DNA from: Flavobacterium eburneipallidum
GTDB taxonomy: Bacteria > Bacteroidota > Bacteroidia > Flavobacteriales > Flavobacteriaceae
Length of the DNA stretch: 64,000 nucleotides
NCBI RefSeq assembly: GCF_027111355.2
Contig: NZ_CP114291.2
Coordinates: forward strand, 248,001-312,000
Direction: 5' to 3'
Numbering within the stretch: position 1 is the stretch's first letter; the number at the start of each line of letters is the position of its first letter. This document shows positions 46,086 to 54,105 of the stretch, piece after piece. The position numbers and the translations under genes were made by a program. The notes beneath the pieces are model-generated. The model was not told the origin of the DNA, made no database searches, and saw only the letters and a program-made list of their open reading frames with translations.

Positions 46086-47180
46086 TTATTCAGAAAGTAT
46101 GGCTATCAAAGCCTTATTAATATAGTAAATCTCATTACCAATTTTTACAGATCCAAGTATTCCTTTCGATTCCAATTTTTTTAAATAATCACTCGCTGTC
46201 TGTCTTTTTGCTATATTATAATCTTCCAAAACTTTGATTTTAATGTAAGGATGGCTAAAAATTAAGTCTATTAATTCTTTCGTATAAGACGATTTCAAAA
46301 CTTCCTTTGCATTGATTATTGTATCTTCTTTTAATTGAAGAATACTATGTATCTTACTTAATGTCATCGCACTAGTTTCGGAAATACCATTTACCACAAA
46401 CAAAACCCACTCTTCCCAATTGCCTTCTTCGGTTATTTCTCGGAGTAATCTATAATAGTCGGACTTATTTTGAATAATATAATTACTTAAATACAAAACA
46501 GGTAATCCTAATAATTCTTGCTGAATTAGATACAATATATTCAAAATTCTTCCAGTACGACCATTGCCGTCGCTAAAAGGATGAATAGCCTCAAATTGAT
46601 AATGAACTAAAGCCATTTTTATCAATGGATCTAAATCTGAAAATTCATTATTGTTGATAAAAATTTCTAATTGACTTAACTTTTCTCTGATAACATTCTC
46701 TCCTTCTGGTGGAGTATAGACCACTTGATTATTAGTAGGATTGGCTAATTTTGTTCCTGTATTTTTCCTTATATTCTCGGTCGAACCACGTAAACGTTGC
46801 ATTAATCCTACCAATAAATTAGTTGTAATTAAATTGTTTTTCTGTAATTCTTCGATTCCCCAATAAATAGCTTCTCGATATTGTAATACTTCTTTAGCAG
46901 CTTGATTTTTTACCGTATCTCCCATCAAGGTAGCTTTATAAAGCTCATCTTGTGTGGTAACAATATTTTCTATAGCATTGGATTCTTTACTCTCTTGAAG
47001 TACAATCGTATTCAATAGCATTTGAGGATTAGGCAAAGTTTGGCAATATCCTTTTAATTCCGCCAATAATTTATTTGCTTTTATAATTGCTTTAAAAATT
47101 GGCGTTGTTTCCAAATCTTTATTTGGAGGCAAATTAGGCAAATCATTATAAGCAATATCTTTATTAAACGTTGTTTTCAT
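46086..47180 (-). CDS. Fic-family protein with C-terminal winged helix
   Basis: The 364-residue protein has a FIC core with the motif HPFSDGNGRTGR (residues 200-211), intact for AMP transfer. It also has an N-terminal inhibitory helix with SNAIEN (67-72), where Glu71 would block ATP binding until relieved, and a C-terminal winged-helix domain (about 300-364, with YNIAKRQTASDYLKKLESKG). The start is 47180 (MKTTFNKDIAYNDL). A remarkable palindrome array lies immediately upstream. It interrupts an otherwise conserved-looking envelope gene block between dut and the nucleotidyltransferase, so it is probably an accessory insertion. The target protein is unknown. Confidence 0.88.
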   Translation of the reverse strand: MKTTFNKDIAYNDLPNLPPNKDLETTPIFKAIIKANKLLAELKGYCQTLPNPQMLLNTIVLQESKESNAIENIVTTQDELYKATLMGDTVKNQAAKEVLQYREAIYWGIEELQKNNLITTNLLVGLMQRLRGSTENIRKNTGTKLANPTNNQVVYTPPEGENVIREKLSQLEIFINNNEFSDLDPLIKMALVHYQFEAIHPFSDGNGRTGRILNILYLIQQELLGLPVLYLSNYIIQNKSDYYRLLREITEEGNWEEWVLFVVNGISETSAMTLSKIHSILQLKEDTIINAKEVLKSSYTKELIDLIFSHPYIKIKVLEDYNIAKRQTASDYLKKLESKGILGSVKIGNEIYYINKALIAILSE

Positions 47181-47202
47181 TTTTATATTTTTTTTAATTA
47201 AT

Positions 47203-47330
47203 ATGTCGATTGAATCGACATTAAAAAAACCTATGTCGAAAATAATGTAAAAAATCGACATAGATGACAGCTGTGTCGATTCAATCGACATTCAATAAAA
47301 GTATGTCGAAAATAACAATAAAAATCGACA
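47203..47330 (-). promoter_or_regulatory. Palindromic operator array upstream of fic (eight TGTCGA half-sites)
   Basis: Two perfect palindromes TGTCGATT-N-AATCGACA (47204-47220, centre G; 47274-47290, centre C) alternate with two wider inverted pairs TGTCGA...TCGACA (47234-47260 and 47304-47330). The 57-bp unit of narrow plus wide palindromes recurs after 70 bp, giving half-sites starting at 47204, 47234, 47274 and 47304. The first palindrome is 24 bp from the fic ATG. This is typical of autoregulation by a winged-helix protein; the fic product carries such a domain. Confidence 0.75.
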
Positions 47331-47407
47331 CGTTATTATCTATGATATTTATGCTAAAAGATTTTTGAGTGATTATGATCTGCTAACTGCCACTGAACAC
47401 TGCCTAC

Positions 47408-47842
47408 TTACTTCACTCCCGTACTTCCAAAACCGCCTTCGCCTCTTGATGTTTCCGATAATTCTCGAACTTCAATCCATTCGGCTCTTTCGTGTTTGGC
47501 GATAATCAATTGGGCAATGCGTTCGCCGTTTTCGATAACGAAAACTTCATTGGATAAATTGACTAAAATCACACCAATTTCTCCACGATAATCAGCATCA
47601 ACCGTTCCTGGTGAATTCAAAACTGTGATTCCTTTTTTGGCAGCCAATCCACTTCTTGGTCGAACTTGTGCTTCATAACCTATTGGTAATTCAATGAAAA
47701 GACCCGTTTTGACGATGGTTCTTTCCAATGGATTTAAGGTTACAGATTCGGTTAGATTTGCTCTTAAATCCATTCCTGCCGAAGCTATGGTTTCGTAGTT
47801 GGGTAAATCGTGTTGCGATTTGTTGATGATGTTTATTTTCAT
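47408..47842 (-). CDS. dut: Deoxyuridine 5'-triphosphate nucleotidohydrolase
   Basis: The 144-residue enzyme is a trimeric dUTPase, converting dUTP to dUMP and pyrophosphate and so preventing uracil from entering DNA. All five motifs are present, including AGMDLRANL (22-30), [10 protein letters not shown] (62-71), [18 protein letters not shown] (79-96) and the C-terminal [10 protein letters not shown] (133-142). Length is normal for the family. It lies between the Fic and flippase genes on the minus strand. Confidence 0.96.
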   Translation of the reverse strand: MKINIINKSQHDLPNYETIASAGMDLRANLTESVTLNPLERTIVKTGLFIELPIGYEAQVRPRSGLAAKKGITVLNSPGTVDADYRGEIGVILVNLSNEVFVIENGERIAQLIIAKHERAEWIEVRELSETSRGEGGFGSTGVK

Positions 47843-47914
47843 TTTTTTTAATTTGTTTAGACAGATTACAATCTGTCCGTCTTATAATATGTACTCGATT
47901 AATATTGAAAATTT

Positions 47915-48035
47915 AAACCACATAGAAATAAAGAAAATAGTAAAACGCTTTGCTCATCATAGATTTCATAGCTATGTGTAAATAAAATACCTATGGAAAT
48001 CTTTGTAAATTATTTTTTTAAAACTCTATGTGGTT
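47915..48035. repeat. Long inverted repeat with ACCACATAGA / TCTATGTGGT ends
   Basis: Arms AACCACATAGA (47916-47926) and TCTATGTGGTT (48025-48035) bracket about 100 bp with weaker internal symmetry (CATAG and CTATG words). It occupies most of the dut-flippase gap, which contains no gene. It looks like a mobile or repeated intergenic element without coding capacity. Confidence 0.6.
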
Positions 48036-48070
48036 AAAAATTATTTAATCGAACTCATATTGATTATGAT

Positions 48071-49534
48071 TTATTTTTTTCGTTTAATGATGCCTAATAT
48101 CGTTTCTTTTTCGTTGTGATACACAAAATACATAAACCCTAATAACAACGGAATTCCAACGAAATAATTTTCACGGAAAACATAAAAAGAAATGATAGAA
48201 AACAAAATAGATAATCCTAAATAACCTCCAATTTTATTCAAATCATAAGGAATAGGATAGTATTTATTTCCTAGAAAATAAGATATCGACATCATGCTTC
48301 CGTAAGCTACAATCGTGGCAATTGCAGAACCATAATAACTGTATTTTGGAATCAATAAATAGTTTAAAACCAAAGTCAAAATAGCTCCAACGATAGAAAT
48401 ATAAGCCCCAATTTGAGTTTTATCCGTCAGTTTGTACCAAACTGAAAGGTTGTTGTAAATTCCCAAAAAGAAATTGGCCAAAATGATTAACGGTACCACT
48501 TTCATCGCTTCCCAATAGGATTTATTGTCGAGTAATAACATCTTTAAAACATCGGCAAAAACGATAACTCCCAATAAAATCAATGAACCCAAGATCACGA
48601 AATATTTAGTAATCACGGCATAGGTTTGTGGCGCATTTTCGTTATTAGAATGACTAAAGAAGAAAGGCTCAATACCCAAACGGAAAGCCGTTGCAAACAA
48701 AACCATAAACAAACCTAATTTGTAACAGGCTGAATAAGCTCCTACTTCAGATTTGGCAATATTTTCTGGAAGCAAATAACCCAGTAAAATTTTGTCGAAA
48801 TGTTCATTAACAGCAAAGGCAATTCCAGCCACCAAAATTGGTAAACCGTATCGCATCATTTTTCTCCAAAGCACTTTATCGAATCTTCGATTCAGAGAAA
48901 GATAATTGGGCGAAAGCACAAGCAAAGTCAATAAACTTGCTAATAAATTGGCCACGAAAATATAACCAATTTCGAAATTTTCAATGTATAAGTTTTCTAT
49001 AAAAGTACCTGGGTTTTCTTGTGCAAATGTTGGCAAATACAGTAAAAAGAAAATATTCAGAGACAAATTGACCACTACATTTCCAATCTTAATCGCAGCA
49101 TAAACCATGGGACGCTGATTGGCTCGCAATTTCGAAAATGGAACAATAACCAAGGCATCCAACACTAAAATCCAAATGGAATAGGTAACATATTGCACAT
49201 CGACATTGGCATAAGCCGCCAAAGAATTTCTAAAAATTAAAGCCCCAAAAAGAAAGAAAATCGATGACCAAAATATGGAAATGGTAGAAGTAGCAATCAC
49301 ATTTTGCTTGTCGGTTTCAGAATTATAAAAACGAAAAAAAGCAGTTTCCATTCCGTAAGACAAAATCACATTGAAGAAAACCATCCACGAAAGTACGATG
49401 GTCACTTCGCCATATTCGGCAGTTGGCAATATTCCGGTGTATAATCGAACCAAAAGGAAGCTTAACATTCGAGGTAAAACCGTTGCTAGTCCGTATATTG
49501 CCGTTTGTTTGAAAAGATTTTTATATAATCCCAA
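48071..49534 (-). CDS. Lipopolysaccharide/O-antigen flippase-like membrane protein
   Basis: The 487-residue protein has about 12-14 hydrophobic segments and resembles the oligosaccharide flippase (MATE/Wzx-like) superfamily: LFKQTAIYGLATVLPRMLSFLLVRLYT at the N-terminus and further alternating helices to a short basic tail. Flippases move lipid-linked sugar chains across the inner membrane. The substrate is not readable. It lies upstream of dut on the same strand. The plus-strand gap 49535-49795 before the next gene shows no other feature. Confidence 0.82.
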   Translation of the reverse strand: MGLYKNLFKQTAIYGLATVLPRMLSFLLVRLYTGILPTAEYGEVTIVLSWMVFFNVILSYGMETAFFRFYNSETDKQNVIATSTISIFWSSIFFLFGALIFRNSLAAYANVDVQYVTYSIWILVLDALVIVPFSKLRANQRPMVYAAIKIGNVVVNLSLNIFFLLYLPTFAQENPGTFIENLYIENFEIGYIFVANLLASLLTLLVLSPNYLSLNRRFDKVLWRKMMRYGLPILVAGIAFAVNEHFDKILLGYLLPENIAKSEVGAYSACYKLGLFMVLFATAFRLGIEPFFFSHSNNENAPQTYAVITKYFVILGSLILLGVIVFADVLKMLLLDNKSYWEAMKVVPLIILANFFLGIYNNLSVWYKLTDKTQIGAYISIVGAILTLVLNYLLIPKYSYYGSAIATIVAYGSMMSISYFLGNKYYPIPYDLNKIGGYLGLSILFSIISFYVFRENYFVGIPLLLGFMYFVYHNEKETILGIIKRKK

Positions 49535-49795
49535 GGGTGTATCTGTTAGTTTTTATAACGCAAAAATAACCATTTCTTTGGTTTAATTCTGATTTTTTAT
49601 TGGTTCAAATAAACGGGTTTCAAGAACATTCCATAAGATAGAAACCAAAACTGAATAGCATAGATTTTACACGACAAAAATTAAAAACTGGTATGTTTTG
49701 ATTCGTATCCATTCTAAAATCTTTTATTTTTACTTTCCTTTGCTTGAATTAAAACATTCTATCACCCTTTTTACTTTTAAATTATAAATCAAATA

Positions 49796-51112
49796 ATGAA
49801 GGCTAACTATATCTATAAAATTTTACTTTTTGGCTTTTGTCTGCTGAATTTATGGGCTTGTGCTACAAAGTCAAATGTAACAATTCCGGTGGGCAATGGT
49901 TGGAGCAACAACTCTATTAATACCGTTAAATTTAGAAAAAATGCGTTAACTACTTTCAAAAATTTTCAATTCATTGCTTATTATGATGGCGATGGCGCAG
50001 TGGTTTTAGGGAAAAGAAAATTAAACACAACGAATTGGGAAATCGTAAAAACACCTTATTCAGGAAATGTAAAAGATGCACACAACAGCATTAGCATTGC
50101 CGTAGATGGCGACGGTTTTTTGCACATTAGCTGGGATCATCACGACACCAAACTGCGTTATGCCAAAAGTAAATTGCCTTTGGGATTGGATTTAGGCAAC
50201 GAAGAATCGATGACAGGAAGCGCCGAACAAAAAGTGACTTATCCAGAATTTCACCATTTGCCCAACGGAAATTTATTGTTTTTTTACCGTTCCGGTTCTT
50301 CCGGAAGAGGGAATATGGTTATCAATTCGTATGATGTAAAACAGAAAAAGTGGTCGCAATTGCAAACCAATTTAATCGATGGCGAAAATAAAAGAAGTGC
50401 CTATTGGCAAGCCAAAGTCGATCAACAAGGCGTAATTCATCTTTCATGGGTTTGGCGAGAAAGTTGGGATGTTTTTACCAATCATGATTTGTGTTATGCA
50501 CGTTCGAAAGACGGTGGAGTGAGTTGGGAAAAATCGAATGGCGAAAAATACAGTTTGCCTATTACAATAAATTCCGCAGAAATGGCTTGGAAGATTCCGC
50601 AAAAAAGTAGTTTAATCAATCAAACTGCCATGACGACTGATGCAAAAGGAAATCCGTTTATTGCCAGTTATTGGAGCGAAAATTCGATTCCACAATTTCA
50701 GATTGTCTATTTGGAAAAGGGTGTTTGGAAAAAAACAAATACCGCTTTCAGACAAACTCCTTTTTATTTGGGAGGTGGAGGCACCAAAAAAATTCCGATT
50801 TCCAGACCTGATTTATTAGTTAAAGAAGATGCGGGAAATCGGTATTTGTACCTGTTGTTTCGAGACCAAGAAAGAGACAATAAAATAGCCGTGGCATACA
50901 CCAATTTAGAAAAAGACAGTGTTTGGAAAGTGAAAGATTTGACCACAACATCCGTAGGCGAATGGGAACCCAATTATGATATTTCGCTTTGGGAGAAGGA
51001 AAAAAAACTTCATATTTTTGTTCAAAACGTCAATCAAATTGATGGCGAAGGACTAGCCAAAACACCGCCAACAATAGTTCAAGTATTAGAAGTAAATCAA
51101 TTACCAAAATAA
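49796..51112 (+). CDS. BNR-type seven-bladed-propeller lipoprotein, probable polysaccharide lyase
   Basis: The 438-residue lipoprotein (lipobox NLWAC, Cys22) belongs to the BNR_4-type beta-propellers. That class includes ulvan lyases (PL24/PL25) and rhamnose-glucuronate cleaving enzymes (GH145/PL42). Conserved polar residues at typical active-site positions are His96 (DAHNSISIAVDGDG), His115/His116 (HISWDHHDTKLR), and Tyr164-Arg165 (FFYRSGSSGRGN). It is translationally coupled (TAATG overlap) to a GH105 gene, which removes the unsaturated uronic acid such lyases create. Lyase function on a uronic acid polysaccharide is inferred. Confidence 0.7.
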   Translation: MKANYIYKILLFGFCLLNLWACATKSNVTIPVGNGWSNNSINTVKFRKNALTTFKNFQFIAYYDGDGAVVLGKRKLNTTNWEIVKTPYSGNVKDAHNSISIAVDGDGFLHISWDHHDTKLRYAKSKLPLGLDLGNEESMTGSAEQKVTYPEFHHLPNGNLLFFYRSGSSGRGNMVINSYDVKQKKWSQLQTNLIDGENKRSAYWQAKVDQQGVIHLSWVWRESWDVFTNHDLCYARSKDGGVSWEKSNGEKYSLPITINSAEMAWKIPQKSSLINQTAMTTDAKGNPFIASYWSENSIPQFQIVYLEKGVWKKTNTAFRQTPFYLGGGGTKKIPISRPDLLVKEDAGNRYLYLLFRDQERDNKIAVAYTNLEKDSVWKVKDLTTTSVGEWEPNYDISLWEKEKKLHIFVQNVNQIDGEGLAKTPPTIVQVLEVNQLPK

Positions 51113-52272
51113 TGAAAGTAAACAAAATAGTATCCGTTTCAGGACTTTTTCTAGTCTTGTTTTTAGTTTCTTCTTGTAGTTCGAATAAAACAATTGCGAA
51201 AGAAAATATTTTAGACAGCAAGCAAAATGTTTTAGAAATCGTAAATAGAGTCAATCACTATTGGCAAGAAAAAAATCCAGTTCCTGCTAATGCTTTTTGG
51301 CACCCTGCGGCTTATCATACTGGAAATATTGAAGCTTATAAACTCACCAAGAAACAAGAATATTTGGATTATTCGAAAGCTTGGGCGGAAAAAAACCAAT
51401 ACAAAGGCGCTCAATCCGACAATAAATCGGAATGGAAATACAATTATGGCGAAACGAACAAACACGTTTTGTTTGGTGATTGGCAAATTGCTTTTCAAAC
51501 CTATATCGATATCTACACTTTAGAAGGTAAAAAAGATGTTGAAAAAATAAAGCGAGCCCGAGAAGTTATGGAATACCAAATGAGTACGCCGGCCAACGAT
51601 TATTGGTGGTGGGCTGACGGACTTTATATGGTTATGCCTGTCATGACCAAATTGTATAAGGTTACTGGAAATGAACTTTACTTGAAAAAGCTAGAAGAAT
51701 ATTTCGCTTACGCCAACAGCATTATGTATGACGAGGAAACGCATTTGTATTTTAGAGATGCTAAATATGTGTATCCCAAACACAAGAGTTTGAATGGCAA
51801 AAAAGACTTTTGGGCCAGAGGTGACGGATGGGTTTTTGCTGGTTTGGCAAAAGTGATTCAAGATTTGCCTAAAAATTCAAGTATTCGAAAAGATTTTATT
51901 GCTCGTTATAAACTGATGGCAGCCTCTATCAAAGAAGCACAACAACCCGAAGGCTATTGGACTAGAAGTATGCTCGATCCGCAACATGCTCCAGGACCAG
52001 AAACCAGTGGAACAGCATTTTTTACCTATGGGTATTTGTGGGGAATAAATAATGGCGTTTTAGACCAAAAAACCTATTTGCCAGTAGCAATCAAAGCTTG
52101 GGATTATTTATCGAAAACAGCGCTCCAAAAAGACGGAAAAGTAGGCTATGTTCAACCCATTGGCGAAAGAGCCATTCCAGGACAAGTGGTGGATGTAAAT
52201 TCTACTGCCGATTTTGGTGTGGGTGCTTTTTTATTAGCTAGCTGTGAGATGTATCGGTTTTTGGATAAATAA
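51112..52272 (+). CDS. GH105 unsaturated glucuronyl/rhamnogalacturonyl hydrolase
   Basis: The 386-residue lipoprotein (lipobox LVSSC, Cys22) has an (alpha/alpha)6 barrel of the GH105 family (YteR/YesR). The predicted catalytic Asp169 is in WWWADGLYM, and FWARGDGWVFAGL (233-245) with Asp238 is the second hallmark. These enzymes hydrate the double bond of unsaturated uronic acid ends left by lyases. The ATG overlaps the stop of the propeller gene by one base. Together they form a compact lyase/hydrolase pair; no importer is adjacent. Confidence 0.92.
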   Translation: MKVNKIVSVSGLFLVLFLVSSCSSNKTIAKENILDSKQNVLEIVNRVNHYWQEKNPVPANAFWHPAAYHTGNIEAYKLTKKQEYLDYSKAWAEKNQYKGAQSDNKSEWKYNYGETNKHVLFGDWQIAFQTYIDIYTLEGKKDVEKIKRAREVMEYQMSTPANDYWWWADGLYMVMPVMTKLYKVTGNELYLKKLEEYFAYANSIMYDEETHLYFRDAKYVYPKHKSLNGKKDFWARGDGWVFAGLAKVIQDLPKNSSIRKDFIARYKLMAASIKEAQQPEGYWTRSMLDPQHAPGPETSGTAFFTYGYLWGINNGVLDQKTYLPVAIKAWDYLSKTALQKDGKVGYVQPIGERAIPGQVVDVNSTADFGVGAFLLASCEMYRFLDK

Positions 52273-52292
52273 ATAAGTCATACTGTTTTAAA

Positions 52293-52322
52293 CAAAAAAA
52301 GTCCCGCAAATTGCGGGACTCT
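52293..52322. terminator. Bidirectional terminator, same sequence as at 57318
   Basis: AGTCCCGCAA / TTGCGGGACT (52300-52309 and 52311-52320) forms a GC-rich hairpin between the GH105 stop and the convergent T9SS gene. The same 23 bases occur at 57318-57340 on the other side of the T9SS/receptor pair. Confidence 0.88.
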
Positions 52323-52344
52323 ATTTATACTTGGAAAAAAAGTA

Positions 52345-53955
52345 TTAGTTTTTGATCACTTTGATTGCTTTAGTAACATTAGCTTGTTTCACTACAAGGA
52401 TGTAAACTCCAGCGTTAAAATCGTTACCAACTACTTGGTTGTTGATGTCTTCGAATTTCACATTACGAGATTCAACTAATTTACCAGTTAAGTCATAAGC
52501 AGCTACATTTACATCATCATTGCTAGAAGAAATATAGTTGATTTTGAAACTTTCAGCAGATGGGTTTGGATAAACTGTCAAAGAGAATTCAGCGTCAGAA
52601 ACAAATGACTCATTTGAAAGTGTAGAGAAATCAGCACCAGTTAAAGCTGCAGACCCAGTTGCTGGTCTGTAATCCAATCCTGTGTAAACACTTCCGTCTG
52701 CATTGTAAGGCATAGTCAATAATCCTGCGCTTGCCGTTTGGCTAGTATTATTACCATTAGCAAACCAAGTAGCTACATCATAAGTAGTTGGAGAAGCAGC
52801 TACAACCACTTTAGCTGCTGCTGTACCAGCAATAATATTACTTCTAAATTTCAAAGTATTATTTGTTGCATTAGTTTGAGTTGTTGCTCCATCTAAAACT
52901 ACACCATCTAAAAAATCCATGAAAATAGAATTCCAAATTTGAATTTGAGTGTTTCTTCTTATGTGAGCTCCTCTTCTGTGTCTATCTGCTAAAGTTCCTC
53001 CGTTTGGTAAAGTAGCTCTATATGTTGGCCCCACTAATGTAAAGTTAGAAAAAATTGCAGATGTAAATTTAGTACCAGCTGTACTTGTTGAATTGTTGTC
53101 TGATTCAAAACAGTTTGAATCTGAAATATCTGCAATCGCTGGTTCTTTAACAGCTAAACCAAATTGAACTTTTCCGCTAAATCCATTATCTGCATCAAAA
53201 TCATCATCAAGACCTCTGTAGGCTACTAGGTGAGAACAATTTACTGCACCACCAAACCATTCGAAAGAGTCATCATTAGCATAAGAAACCTGAACAAAAT
53301 CTATCGTTGTTCCACTACCTACTGCACCCATTGTTAAACCATTAATCTCTTGGTTTGTTCCGTAGTTGTAACCAGCAAATTCTATTCTTACATATTTTAA
53401 AGTACCTGAGCTATCCGTATCATCTGGTGCTGAACCTCCACCAAATTCTGTATCAGCAGTTGGTGTAATCCCTTCAATGTTATTAACTCCACTATTAATA
53501 TTGTAAGCTCCTTTACCCATTAAAATAACACCACCCCAGTCTCCTCTACTTCTAGATCCTGCAGCAAAACCTGATGTAAACACAATTGGACTAGCAGCAG
53601 TTCCTTCGGCAATTACTTTTGCTCCTTTTGTAACAAACAATCCTGAACCTGGAGCCGTACTACGAATAATTACCCCTGGCTGAATGGTAAGTGTAGCATT
53701 ATTTTTTACATAAATTTGCCCTCCTAAAGCATATACATTTCCTGTTGTCCATGTTGTATTAGTAGTAATATTAGCAGATACTGTTTGTGTTACAGCAGGA
53801 TAAACTTTATTTTGAGGATCAAACTCTGTCCATGAATCAGTCCACATTGCAGCTGGAGCTGGAGCAAAAGCACCTCTGTAAGATGTGGTTGTGATTTGAG
53901 AAAACCCAGTAAATGTTGCTAATAGTAGCATCGAGAATAAGTAAATTTTTTTCAT
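52345..53955 (-). CDS. T9SS-sorted right-handed beta-helix protein
   Basis: The 536-residue secreted protein starts at 53955 (MKKIYLFSMLLLATFTGFSQ); the longer frame to 54015 precedes the signal peptide. It has a parallel beta-helix core (about 80-440, with VKNNATLTIQPGVIIRS, SRGDWGGVILMGKG and DDSFEWFGGAVNCSHLVAYRGLDDDFDADNGFSGKVQFG) and a C-terminal T9SS type-A sorting domain (about 460-536, ending KVIKN). The Asp-rich loops could bind calcium. It lies downstream of a TonB-dependent receptor on the same strand, separated by a strong hairpin. Function unknown; no catalytic motif recognised. Confidence 0.8.
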   Translation of the reverse strand: MKKIYLFSMLLLATFTGFSQITTTSYRGAFAPAPAAMWTDSWTEFDPQNKVYPAVTQTVSANITTNTTWTTGNVYALGGQIYVKNNATLTIQPGVIIRSTAPGSGLFVTKGAKVIAEGTAASPIVFTSGFAAGSRSRGDWGGVILMGKGAYNINSGVNNIEGITPTADTEFGGGSAPDDTDSSGTLKYVRIEFAGYNYGTNQEINGLTMGAVGSGTTIDFVQVSYANDDSFEWFGGAVNCSHLVAYRGLDDDFDADNGFSGKVQFGLAVKEPAIADISDSNCFESDNNSTSTAGTKFTSAIFSNFTLVGPTYRATLPNGGTLADRHRRGAHIRRNTQIQIWNSIFMDFLDGVVLDGATTQTNATNNTLKFRSNIIAGTAAAKVVVAASPTTYDVATWFANGNNTSQTASAGLLTMPYNADGSVYTGLDYRPATGSAALTGADFSTLSNESFVSDAEFSLTVYPNPSAESFKINYISSSNDDVNVAAYDLTGKLVESRNVKFEDINNQVVGNDFNAGVYILVVKQANVTKAIKVIKN

Positions 53956-54052
53956 AGTTGTTGTTTTTAAATCTACAGCAATATTAGAGCCTGAGTGTAA
54001 ATTGAGTGTAACCAAACCGTTATTTAAACACTAGCTTTATGTTAGCTAAATA

Positions 54053-54086
54053 TTAAGAGCCTGTTTGTTTTCAAACAGGCTCTTAA
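54053..54086 (-). terminator. Perfect 15-bp hairpin between receptor and beta-helix genes
   Basis: TTAAGAGCCTGTTTG / CAAACAGGCTCTTAA with a 4-base loop lies between the receptor stop (54106) and the beta-helix start. It may stop or attenuate transcription from the receptor into the beta-helix gene. The following minus-strand bases do not form a long T run. Confidence 0.7.
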
Positions 54087-54105
54087 GAATAATTAAAGTT
54101 ATTTA

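Noticed and set aside
47203-47330. Repeats upstream of fic considered as a CRISPR array
   Set aside because: Each unit is itself palindromic, there are only two units, spacers are alike and no cas gene is present; operators fit better.
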